Positions 1 through 5,412 of a stretch of DNA of 5,424 bases are shown one piece after another. The stretch spans positions 1 through 5,424 of the forward strand of contig JABUSD010000345.1 of the NCBI GenBank assembly GCA_021442845.1, in the 5' to 3' direction. The stretch is from Holdemanella sp. GTDB taxonomy: Bacteria > Bacillota_I > Bacilli_A > Erysipelotrichales > Erysipelotrichaceae. The position numbers were made by a program, and so were the translations under genes. The notes under the pieces are model-generated. The model saw only the letters and a list, made by a program, of their open reading frames with translations. It made no database searches and was not told the origin of the DNA. Position 1 is the first letter of the stretch; each line of letters opens with the position of its first letter.

Positions 1-1
1 A

Positions 2-727
2 AAAAAGATGCAGTTAAAAAAGAATAACATCTATCGCATTCAGGTCTATGATAAAGCGGAGGAAATCCTGGAGGATTTAACAATTCTTAATGAGACAGGA
101 CTGCATTATGCCCCTAATGGGAATATGCTTCGTGCTGAAAAGATGGCAAGAGCCTTTCTGCAGGGCGCTTTTCTAGGAAGTGGAAGCATTAACGATCCGG
201 TTAAATCCAATTATCATCTAGAGATTTCATGTCAGGAAAAAGAACTTGCCAAGTATATTCAAAAACTGATGAACCGCTTCTATATTCCTGCAAAAATTAT
301 CCAGCGAAAGAATAGCTATGTCGTCTATGTCAAACAAGGGGACAAGATTGCGGATTTTTTGCGCTTATGTGGTGCTTCCAAGGCTTTGTTCAGCTTTGAA
401 GATTTTCGCATGCATCGCGATATCCTTAATCAGATGACAAGATTGGATAATTGTGAATTAGCCAATGAAGTAAAGATTATCAATACAGGAAGAAAACAGA
501 TTGAATATATTGAAGCCATCGAAAAGAATCGGAATCGATTCAATAAGATTCCCGAAAAGATTCTTCACGCCATGGAAATCCGAAAGGAATTTCCCGAAGC
601 CAGCATTACAGAACTCTGTTATGTGATGGAAGAAAGGTATGAAGAAAAAATCTCAAAATCGGGAATGAAACATCGCCTTACAAAAATCAAGGAGATGGCT
701 TTATCCCTTGAGGAGGAAAAACAGTGA
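2..727 (+). CDS. whiA: DNA-binding protein WhiA, 5'-truncated by the window edge
   Basis: WhiA is a conserved Gram-positive DNA-binding protein: a sporulation regulator in Streptomyces, and linked to cell division and chromosome segregation in Bacillus. It joins a degenerate homing-endonuclease (LAGLIDADG-like) fold to a C-terminal helix-turn-helix. Counting from the ATG at position 8, the LAGLIDADG-like segment contains FLQGAFLGSGSIND (residues 50-63) followed by the YHLEIS strand. The linker has the family's NCELAN...GRKQIEYIEAI pattern (149-171), and the HTH lies at about 184-232 (ASITELCYVM...ISKSGMKHRLTKIK). About 241 residues are visible, whereas the family is usually a little over 300. 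The frame is open to the window edge and no RBS precedes the ATG at 8, so that ATG is almost certainly internal. In many Firmicutes whiA follows rapZ and yvcK; those genes would lie to the left (inference). The stop overlaps the next start. Confidence 0.93.
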   Translation, partial: KKMQLKKNNIYRIQVYDKAEEILEDLTILNETGLHYAPNGNMLRAEKMARAFLQGAFLGSGSINDPVKSNYHLEISCQEKELAKYIQKLMNRFYIPAKIIQRKNSYVVYVKQGDKIADFLRLCGASKALFSFEDFRMHRDILNQMTRLDNCELANEVKIINTGRKQIEYIEAIEKNRNRFNKIPEKILHAMEIRKEFPEASITELCYVMEERYEEKISKSGMKHRLTKIKEMALSLEEEKQ

Positions 728-1272
728 AAAAAATCAGCATTCTGATTGGTATCGTTTTTCTATTGAGTGGATGTTCCAAAAAGATTACATTACAGAAACA
801 GACATTCACAATCGAATTAGGAAAGGATGTATATGCCAATCCAAGCTTATATATAAACAATGCCGATGATTATGATACCGAGAAGATGGAAATCATCTGC
901 AAAGCCAATGGTATATCCAAAAAGGACAATCGTTTCGTAACGGGTAAAATGGATTATCTCGTTGTTGGAGAATATGACTTTGAACTGGATACAGGATCAC
1001 AGACCATTCCCTTTGTCATTAAAATCAAGGATACCCAGCCACCTGTCATCACAAAGTTTACCAATGATATTACGGTAAATAAAGGAGCATGGATTGACTG
1101 GACAAAGTATTTTGAAGCCAGTGACATTTCCGGTGTTTCCTTTTCTGTATCCCCCATTATTGATACAAGTCAGGTAGGCGATCACACCATTCTTGTAAAA
1201 GTTGCTGACCGCTTTGGAAATGCATCGGAAAAAGAAGTCATTGTACATGTAAAAGAAGTAGAAGAAAAATAA
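724..1272 (+). CDS. Small lipoprotein with tandem Ig-like domains, function unknown
   Basis: A 182-residue predicted lipoprotein. MKKISILIGIVFLLSGC is a classic lipoprotein signal peptide with lipobox LSGC (residues 14-17). Cleavage before Cys17 would leave the mature protein anchored to the outer face of the membrane. The rest looks like two beta-sandwich repeats. Residues about 21-103 end in VGEYDFELDTGSQTIPFVIKI. Residues about 104-177 open with DTQPPVI, typical of bacterial Ig-like domains, and end in VGDHTILVKVADRFGNASEK. The matching VGEY/VGDHT strands suggest two copies of one fold. The GTG start overlaps the whiA stop (GTGA), with AGGAGG at 711-716 seven bases upstream, so initiation is well supported and translational coupling to whiA is likely. 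I recognise no catalytic motif; adhesion, envelope or protein-binding roles are possible but unproven. Confidence 0.85.
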   Translation: MKKISILIGIVFLLSGCSKKITLQKQTFTIELGKDVYANPSLYINNADDYDTEKMEIICKANGISKKDNRFVTGKMDYLVVGEYDFELDTGSQTIPFVIKIKDTQPPVITKFTNDITVNKGAWIDWTKYFEASDISGVSFSVSPIIDTSQVGDHTILVKVADRFGNASEKEVIVHVKEVEEK

Positions 1273-1284
1273 GGAGGTTTACAT

Positions 1285-1539
1285 ATGGCACGTTATCAAT
1301 TCACACCAAAAGGAGTCTGTTCACGACAGATGATCATCGATGTAGAGGATGGAATCATCAGGAATCTGGAAGTTATTGGCGGATGCAGCGGAAATCTAAG
1401 TGGGATTTCAAGACTAGTAAAGGGTAGATCTTGTAAGGAAGTCGCAGAAACACTAAGAGGAACTCGATGTGGTATGAAACCAACATCATGTCCTGATCAG
1501 CTTGCGATTGCCTTAGAAGCGATTCTAGAACAACAATAA
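1285..1539 (+). CDS. TSCPD domain protein (TIGR03905-like)
   Basis: An 84-residue cysteine-rich protein that is essentially one TSCPD domain. The name-giving motif TSCPD is at residues 67-71. Other family-like features are the N-terminal YQFTPKGVCSRQM, the central VIGGCSGNLSGISRLVKG (30-47) and RGTRCGMKPTSCPDQLA (58-74). It has five cysteines (12, 34, 50, 62, 69), which could bind a metal or form a redox pair. TSCPD domains also occur at the C-terminus of some adenosylcobalamin-dependent ribonucleotide reductases, and stand-alone copies are often annotated as NrdJ-like or uncharacterised, so a link to nucleotide reduction is only a family-level hint. The start is set by AAGGAGG at 1271-1277, seven bases before the ATG and overlapping the lipoprotein stop. 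The stop shares one base with the next start (TAATG). Confidence 0.85.
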   Translation: MARYQFTPKGVCSRQMIIDVEDGIIRNLEVIGGCSGNLSGISRLVKGRSCKEVAETLRGTRCGMKPTSCPDQLAIALEAILEQQ

Positions 1540-2165
1540 TGGATCAGGTTGTATATGATTTAGGGGAGCTGGAAAGCCGTTCACAGGACCATGTCATGGG
1601 CTTTTCAGACTGGATTTCAGATCGTCTGGATGAAAAGGCAGCTTCTATGGTAAATGCTTCGATGAGCGATAATGAATATATCAAATTGAATGAATTATAT
1701 TATCGCAAATATCGCTATGAACGAAATAACGATCCCGACAATAAAGATCTGAATAGAGCGATGAAATTCTGTATTCTTCGTGTTCAGCAGATTACATCGT
1801 ATAAAAAACAGCGAAGAAACCGTTCGCTTTTTCCGCTTTTAAAGTTTTCAAAGAAAATGGATGAGAACACAGTCGCATTTTTAAATGGCAAGAAAAACCT
1901 ATATTTAGAAGATCAGATGGATTTTAAAAAGAAGATTCTGCTTATTGCCTCTATTGTCACAGTATTGATTATGGCTTTGCTGGTTCTTCTATATAAGATT
2001 AATTTTTTCATTGGATGGCTGATCGCAACTTTAATCGGTGTTATTCTTTATTGCTTATCGTTTTATATTGGCTTTAACCGGTATTTTGAATACCAGATGG
2101 AACAGCTGTATCCAGCACTAGACAAAACGCATAGGACAATCGATAAAAATCTGAAGAATGGTTAA
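1539..2165 (+). CDS. Hypothetical two-helix membrane protein
   Basis: A 208-residue protein I cannot assign to a family. It has a charged, probably helical N-terminal region of about 130 residues, including a Tyr/Arg/Lys-rich stretch LYYRKYRYERNN (53-64) and a basic patch YKKQRRNR (88-95). Two hydrophobic segments follow at about 132-152 and 155-179, joined by a very short turn (YKIN), which makes a hairpin in the membrane. The C-terminal tail of about 30 residues is polar. With both long ends on the same side, the positive-inside rule favours a cytoplasmic location for them. The ATG overlaps the TSCPD gene stop by one base, and I see no good Shine-Dalgarno sequence upstream, so translation probably depends on reinitiation after the TSCPD gene. 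No terminator is evident between this gene and rex. Confidence 0.75.
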   Translation: MDQVVYDLGELESRSQDHVMGFSDWISDRLDEKAASMVNASMSDNEYIKLNELYYRKYRYERNNDPDNKDLNRAMKFCILRVQQITSYKKQRRNRSLFPLLKFSKKMDENTVAFLNGKKNLYLEDQMDFKKKILLIASIVTVLIMALLVLLYKINFFIGWLIATLIGVILYCLSFYIGFNRYFEYQMEQLYPALDKTHRTIDKNLKNG

Positions 2166-2167
2166 AC

Positions 2168-2185
2168 TTGTGAAAAAATTTATAA
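2168..2185. promoter_or_regulatory. Candidate Rex operator upstream of rex
   Basis: TTGTGAAAAAATTTATAA fits the Bacillus-type Rex consensus TTGTGAA-N4-TTCACAA at 12 of 14 arm positions: the left arm is perfect and the right arm is TTTATAA. Rex binds such sites when NADH is low and leaves when NADH/NAD+ rises. The site lies 14 bases upstream of the -35 box of the rex promoter. Autoregulation of rex is common in Firmicutes, which supports the call. The right arm is also part of a perfect AT-only palindrome (2176-2189), so some of the symmetry may be compositional. Confidence 0.55.
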
Positions 2186-2199
2186 ATTTAGGTAAACAC

Positions 2200-2217
2200 T
2201 TGTAAAGCACTTTCAAA
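2200..2217. promoter_or_regulatory. Weak second Rex-like site over the -35 box
   Basis: TTGTAAAGCACTTTCAAA matches TTGTGAA-N4-TTCACAA in 6 of 7 left-arm positions but only 4 of 7 right-arm positions. It starts 32 bases after the first candidate, close to three helical turns, so the two would lie on the same DNA face. It covers the -35 hexamer, where a repressor would be most effective. On sequence alone it is marginal. Confidence 0.25.
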
Positions 2218-2227
2218 AGAATATAAT
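2200..2227 (+). promoter_or_regulatory. rex promoter (sigma-A type)
   Basis: The -35 box is TTGTAA (2200-2205), the spacer 16 bases, and the -10 box a consensus TATAAT (2222-2227). An A/T-rich stretch upstream (2173-2190) could act as an UP element. The predicted transcription start is about 2233-2235, only 8-10 bases before the rex ATG, giving an unusually short leader. The -35 region overlaps the weak second Rex-like site and the stronger site lies just upstream. Confidence 0.7.
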
Positions 2228-2233
2228 ATAAAT

Positions 2234-2239
2234 GGTGAT
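2234..2239 (+). promoter_or_regulatory. Ribosome binding site of rex
   Basis: GGTGAT, three bases before the ATG, matches the downstream end of the full anti-SD complement (AAGGAGGTGAT). The usual GGAGG core is missing, but the register relative to the ATG is correct. It coincides with the predicted 5' end of the mRNA, so the ribosome would load almost at the transcript end. Confidence 0.5.
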
Positions 2240-2242
2240 TAT

Positions 2243-2875
2243 ATGACAACAATTAGCGTACCAAAGGCAACCTTACAAAGATATCCAATCTATTTGAAGG
2301 CATTACGCCGTTTAAAGAAAAATGGAATAACACGAATCATGTCAAAAGATTTATCAAGAATGATTGATATCGAACCGACAACGATTCGAAGAGATTTCTC
2401 TTTCTTAGGCAATCTGGGAAAACAGGGATATGGATATGATGTTGAAAAGCTGATTACTGTTTTCAATCAGCAATTAGGGGTTGAATTTGACGAAAAGATT
2501 ATTCTGGTAGGCGCTGGAAATTTAGGTAGAGCCCTACTGAACTATAATAAATGGGATCACGTTGTCGGTGAAATCAAATGTGGATTTGATGCCGATGACA
2601 AAAAGTGTGGAAGCCAGTTTGGAATTGAAATCTATCCAATGGATCAATTGGAAGAACTGATTCCAGAAGGATGCCATATTGCGATTCTGACAATTTCACA
2701 TGATGTTCAGAAGACAGTGGATCGACTTGTACAATGTGGAATTACAGGTATTGTTGATTTTACCCATCAGCACATTTCAGCACCAAAAGGTGTTTACATC
2801 AAAGCTGTTGATGTGGTATCATCAATCCAAGAATTGGTTTTTATCACAAATTCAATTGATAAGGCAACGAAGTAG
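2243..2875 (+). CDS. rex: Redox-sensing transcriptional repressor Rex
   Basis: Rex is a homodimeric repressor that senses the NADH/NAD+ ratio and controls fermentation, respiration and NADH-oxidising genes. The 210-residue length is normal for the family. The N-terminal winged helix (about 1-80) begins with VPKATLQRYPIYLKAL and has the recognition region DIEPTTIRRDFSFLGNLG (42-59) and the wing KQGYGYDV. The NAD(H)-binding Rossmann domain has the glycine-rich motif VGAGNLGRAL (89-98) and the acidic FDAD (115-118) at the end of the next strand. The C-terminal VVSSIQELVFIT (191-202) corresponds to the helix swapped between subunits. All expected motifs are intact. It has its own promoter and candidate operators. 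Its final codons form the first strand of the T-box leader of asnS, so the two genes are physically interlocked. Confidence 0.96.
   Translation: MTTISVPKATLQRYPIYLKALRRLKKNGITRIMSKDLSRMIDIEPTTIRRDFSFLGNLGKQGYGYDVEKLITVFNQQLGVEFDEKIILVGAGNLGRALLNYNKWDHVVGEIKCGFDADDKKCGSQFGIEIYPMDQLEELIPEGCHIAILTISHDVQKTVDRLVQCGITGIVDFTHQHISAPKGVYIKAVDVVSSIQELVFITNSIDKATK
2793..2822 (+). promoter_or_regulatory. Possible internal promoter for the asnS T-box transcript
   Basis: Within the 3' end of rex, TTTACA (2793-2798, 5 of 6 to TTGACA) is followed after 18 bases by TATCAT (2817-2822, 5 of 6 to TATAAT). A start near 2829 would give an RNA with about 40 bases before the T-box stem I, so asnS could be transcribed independently of rex. 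A second, weaker pair (TTGGTT 2834-2839, GATAAG 2858-2863) would start almost exactly at stem I. Both lie in coding sequence and could be chance. Confidence 0.35.
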
Positions 2876-3082
2876 AAAGCTATCCAGAAAGGCTGTATAG
2901 AGAGTTCATAGTGGGTGAAAGATGAACCAGTTATATGGAATAGACAACAGCTACTTGGCTAAACTGGAGAAATTAGAGTAGACAGTTTCGTGAGATACGC
3001 GTTATGTTCAAGAGTGCATACTAGTATGAAATAGGATGGTACCACGGTTTTAATCGTTCCTTGTATAAAGGAGCGTTTTTTT
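2870..3082 (+). promoter_or_regulatory. T-box riboswitch of asnS, Asn (AAC) specifier
   Basis: A tRNA-sensing leader: uncharged tRNA-Asn would stabilise the antiterminator and allow asnS transcription. Stem I base: AAGTAG (2870-2875) pairs with CTACTT (2951-2956). The distal arm has AGAGAG (2901-2906) and a GTTCAT/ATGAAC helix (2904-2909, 2922-2927) whose loop holds the GGTG motif (2914-2917). On the 3' side, GGAATAGAC leads to AAC (2946-2948) followed by A, the expected specifier layout. A middle stem AAACTG/CAGTTT (2961-2966, 2983-2988) carries an AGTA S-turn-like motif at 2977-2980. A further stem can be drawn from 2996-3003 and 3013-3020. The T-box proper, AGGATGGTACCACG (3033-3046), matches 12 of 14 bases of the usual AGGGTGGTACCGCG. 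Antiterminator: AGGA 3033-3036 with TCCT 3058-3061, bulge TGGTACC, ACG 3044-3046 with CGT 3055-3057. Confidence 0.93.
3055..3082 (+). terminator. T-box regulated intrinsic terminator
   Basis: CGTTCCTT (3055-3062) pairs with AAGGAGCG (3068-3075) over 8 bp (one G-U), with the 5-base loop GTATA and then seven T (3076-3082). The left arm is the same sequence that completes the antiterminator (3055-3061), so the two structures exclude each other as the T-box mechanism requires. Confidence 0.9.
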
Positions 3083-3087
3083 ATTTT

Positions 3088-3093
3088 AGGAGG
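3088..3093 (+). promoter_or_regulatory. Ribosome binding site that sets the asnS start
   Basis: A perfect AGGAGG nine bases before the ATG at 3103. It rules out the in-frame TTG at 3061, which lies inside the T-box terminator hairpin and would add 14 residues unlike the family N-terminus. Confidence 0.85.
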
Positions 3094-3102
3094 AAGGAAA
3101 CT

Positions 3103-4458
3103 ATGTTAGTAAAGAAATTAAAGGAAACGTATGAAACATTGGATGGACAGGTTGTTTCCCTACAGGGATGGGTTCGTACAAATCGTAATTCAAAGGCAGT
3201 TGGATTTATTGCCTTAAACGATGGAACTTGTTTCTCAAACATTCAGGTAGTCTATGCAGAAGAGCTTGATAACTATCAGGATATCACAAAGATTACATTG
3301 GGATCTGCCATTGATGTGGAAGGGAAAGTCGTATTGACACCAGAAGGGCAGCAGCCATTTGAAATCCAGGCTACAAAAGTAGAAGTGCTTGGAATGTCAG
3401 AACATGATTATCCATTGCAGAAAAAGCGCATGAGCTTTGAAAAGATGCGTGAAATTCCGCATGTACGACCAAGAGCCAATACGTATTATGCGATGTTTAG
3501 ATTGCGTTCGGTATTGAGTATGGCCATCCATACATTCTTCCAAGAGCGTGGATTTGTCTATATCCATACACCTGAAATCACAGGAAATGATGCAGAAGGT
3601 GCTGGTGAATGCTTCACAGTTACAACACGTAAGGATGACAAATACGAAAAGGATTTCTTTGGAAAACATGCCCAGTTAACCGTATCTGGACAGCTGCATG
3701 TCGAACCATTTGCCTTGACATATCGTAATGTATATACATTTGGTCCAACATTCCGTGCAGAAAATTCAAACACAACACGCCATGCTTCTGAATTCTGGAT
3801 GATTGAACCAGAACTGGCATTTGCAGATTTATCCGACAACATGGATTGTATTGAAGAGATGATCAAATTCTGTATCAACTACTGTTTAGAACATGCCAAT
3901 GAGGAAATGGCATTCTTTGAAAAGATGATTGATAAAGATTGTATCAACCGTGTAAAAGCGGTAGCTGCTTCTAATTTTAAGCGTATGACATATACAGAAG
4001 CTATTGCTGAATTGGAAAAGGCAAAAGGACAGTTCGAAAACAATGAAATTTTCTGGGGAATGGATCTACAGTCAGAACATGAACGTTATATCTGTGAAAA
4101 GGTAGTCAATGGACCTGTTTTCTTAACCGATTATCCAAAGGATATCAAAGCGTTCTATATGCGTATCAATGATGACAATAAGACTGTGGCAGCCTGTGAC
4201 TTATTGGTTCCTTATGTAGGAGAATTAGTTGGAGGTTCACAACGTGAAGAACGTTATGATGTATTGGTTAACCATATGAAGGAAATCAACGTTCCACAGG
4301 AACCATTACAGTGGTATTTAGACTTACGCCGTTTTGGAGGATGTAAGCACAGTGGATTTGGTTTAGGATTCGATAGAATGCTGATGTATCTATCAGGTGT
4401 TCAAAACATCCGTGATGTACAGCCATATCCACGTACACCAAGAAATCTTGTATTCTAG
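3103..4458 (+). CDS. asnS: Asparaginyl-tRNA synthetase
   Basis: Class IIb aminoacyl-tRNA synthetase (AsnRS) that attaches asparagine to tRNA-Asn with ATP in the cytoplasm. From the ATG at 3103 it has 451 residues, within the normal range. The N-terminal OB-fold anticodon-binding domain (about 1-100) has VSLQGWVRTNRNSKAVGFIALNDG across residues 18-41. The catalytic core has the motif 1 region around FFQERGFVYIHTPEIT (145-160), motif 2 with FRAENSNTTRHASEFW (217-232), and motif 3 GLGFDRMLMYLSG (420-432) followed by the family ending QNIRDVQPYPRTP. The TGNDAEGAGE segment (160-169) is in the region where AspRS has a different signature; together with RAENSN and QPYPRTP this favours AsnRS over AspRS or LysRS. 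The AAC specifier of the upstream T-box independently supports asparagine. Transcription is attenuated by that T-box. Confidence 0.97.
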   Translation: MLVKKLKETYETLDGQVVSLQGWVRTNRNSKAVGFIALNDGTCFSNIQVVYAEELDNYQDITKITLGSAIDVEGKVVLTPEGQQPFEIQATKVEVLGMSEHDYPLQKKRMSFEKMREIPHVRPRANTYYAMFRLRSVLSMAIHTFFQERGFVYIHTPEITGNDAEGAGECFTVTTRKDDKYEKDFFGKHAQLTVSGQLHVEPFALTYRNVYTFGPTFRAENSNTTRHASEFWMIEPELAFADLSDNMDCIEEMIKFCINYCLEHANEEMAFFEKMIDKDCINRVKAVAASNFKRMTYTEAIAELEKAKGQFENNEIFWGMDLQSEHERYICEKVVNGPVFLTDYPKDIKAFYMRINDDNKTVAACDLLVPYVGELVGGSQREERYDVLVNHMKEINVPQEPLQWYLDLRRFGGCKHSGFGLGFDRMLMYLSGVQNIRDVQPYPRTPRNLVF

Positions 4459-4481
4459 AAGCTCAATGGAGCTTCTTTTTT
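4457..4481 (+). terminator. Intrinsic terminator of asnS
   Basis: AGAAGCTC (4457-4464) and GAGCTTCT (4469-4476) form an 8-bp stem with an AATG loop, followed by a T run to 4481. The left arm starts in the asnS stop codon, so transcription ends immediately after translation does. It separates asnS from the convergent methyltransferase gene. Confidence 0.88.
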
Positions 4482-4486
4482 GTATG

Positions 4487-4514
4487 AAAAAAAGATAGCT
4501 TTTTAGGCTATCTT
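4487..4514 (-). terminator. Intrinsic terminator of the minus-strand methyltransferase
   Basis: Read on the minus strand, AAGATAGC (4514-4507) pairs with GCTATCTT (4499-4492) over 8 bp with a 7-base loop, followed by a T run (plus-strand A 4487-4493, the first two within the stem). The methyltransferase stop codon TAG (4510-4508) lies inside the hairpin. Confidence 0.85.
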
Positions 4515-5377
4515 GTCCATCTTCCAAAGATTCCACAAGGAAGAACGCCATTATCTTTTGAGACTGGCAACAGGTTTTCACCACATTCGATGTTGCCACC
4601 GAATTCCTTCTGGATGGAATGTTTTAATGTCTGTTCTAGTGTACTGATGGAAAATCCGGTTGTATAACAGTTTACAATGAAGAATAGGGCATCCTTATCA
4701 AGAATCTTCATACATTCGCTAATCAATTCAAACAGTTGATCTTCCAGTTTCCATAACTCCTGTTTAGGACCTCTTCCATAGGATGGGGGATCCATGACAA
4801 TTCCATGATAGGTTCTTCCTCTTCTTTGTTCTCTTTTGACAAATTTTAAACAGTCTTCAACAATAAAACGGATTTTCTTATTATCCAGATGGGATAATTC
4901 CATATTTTCCTTTGCCCACTGTACCATGCCTTTGGCTGCATCTACATGGACAACTTCACTAGCTCCTGCCTTGGCACAAGCCATTGTAGCCCCTCCTGTA
5001 TAGGCAAATAAGTTTAATATGCGAATTTCATCTAGACGGGATGCTTCGATGGTATCCATCATAAAATCCCAGTTGGCTGCCTGTTCCGGGAATAAGCCGG
5101 TATGCTTGAATCCGGTTGGGGAAATCTTAAAGCGAAGGCCACGATATCCAATCGTCCAGAATTCTTTTAATGGCTTCTTCATCTCCCATTGTCCACCACC
5201 AGATTTAGAACGGTGATAAACGGCATCGGCCTTTGTCCATGGTCTTTCATCTTCAATAGGCCAGATACAGACAGGATCGGGTCTTCGTAAGATAATATTG
5301 TTCCAGCGTTCCAGCTTTTCTTTATTTCCGGTATCGATGACTTCATAGTCTTTCCAGTTATCTGCAATTTGATTCAT
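4508..5377 (-). CDS. Class I SAM-dependent methyltransferase (COG1092/RlmI-like)
   Basis: A 289-residue Rossmann-fold methyltransferase. SAM-binding motif I is LNLFAYTGGATMACAKAGA (121-139), followed by the ribose-binding acidic residue in VVHVDAAKGMVQWAKEN (142-158, Asp146). VEDCLKFVKR (173-182) is the next adenine-contacting strand, and the catalytic-type motif IV is DPPSYGRG (196-203). The KISPTGFKHTGLFPEQAANWDFM stretch at 84-106 is typical of the COG1092/Methyltrans_SAM group, which includes the 23S rRNA cytosine-C5 methyltransferase RlmI. This protein lacks an obvious N-terminal PUA domain of the E. coli RlmI type and instead has about 80 different residues. An rRNA substrate is therefore inferred from family only. 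The start is the first in-frame ATG near the open end; no good Shine-Dalgarno sequence lies upstream, so the start is less certain than the body. It is convergent with asnS. Confidence 0.88.
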   Translation of the reverse strand: MNQIADNWKDYEVIDTGNKEKLERWNNIILRRPDPVCIWPIEDERPWTKADAVYHRSKSGGGQWEMKKPLKEFWTIGYRGLRFKISPTGFKHTGLFPEQAANWDFMMDTIEASRLDEIRILNLFAYTGGATMACAKAGASEVVHVDAAKGMVQWAKENMELSHLDNKKIRFIVEDCLKFVKREQRRGRTYHGIVMDPPSYGRGPKQELWKLEDQLFELISECMKILDKDALFFIVNCYTTGFSISTLEQTLKHSIQKEFGGNIECGENLLPVSKDNGVLPCGIFGRWTR

Positions 5378-5383
5378 ACATGT

Positions 5384-5412
5384 ATTTTACTTTATTGTGA
5401 CTCTTTTGTATA
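5384..5412 (-). promoter_or_regulatory. Possible promoter of the methyltransferase gene
   Basis: On the minus strand TATACA (5412-5407, 4 of 6 to the -35 consensus) is followed after 17 bases by TAAAAT (5389-5384, 5 of 6 to the -10 consensus). This would start transcription at or next to the ATG at 5377, giving a leaderless or nearly leaderless mRNA, which fits the lack of a Shine-Dalgarno sequence. Alternatively TATACA itself is a -10 box with its -35 outside the window. Confidence 0.3.

Noticed and set aside
8..10. ATG at 8 as the true start of whiA
   Set aside because: The frame stays open to the left edge, there is no RBS, and the protein would lack roughly the first 70 residues of the family.
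954..1248. Two minus-strand open frames opposite the lipoprotein gene
   Set aside because: They overlap a gene with a signal peptide, RBS and recognisable fold; no family features, no RBS support.
2176..2189. Perfect palindrome AAATTTATAAATTT as a separate element
   Set aside because: It is A/T only, overlaps the Rex-like site, and is easily produced by composition; it lacks a T-run arrangement and GC stem for a terminator.
2700..2900. Second plus-strand frame across the end of rex
   Set aside because: Out of frame with Rex, no RBS, and runs into the T-box stem.
3017..3028. Perfect 12-base palindrome CATACTAGTATG as a protein operator
   Set aside because: It lies between the T-box stems and overlaps the drawable third stem; RNA structure of the leader explains it more simply.
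3061..3102. In-frame TTG start giving asnS 14 extra residues
   Set aside because: It lies in the loop side of the T-box terminator hairpin, has no RBS, and the added residues do not resemble the AsnRS N-terminus; the ATG at 3103 has AGGAGG nine bases upstream.
3397..3878. Three minus-strand open frames inside asnS
   Set aside because: Shadows of a well-conserved synthetase gene; their translations show no recognisable domain.
4393..4599. Minus-strand open frame across the asnS end and the terminators
   Set aside because: It spans two intrinsic terminators and overlaps both real genes out of frame.
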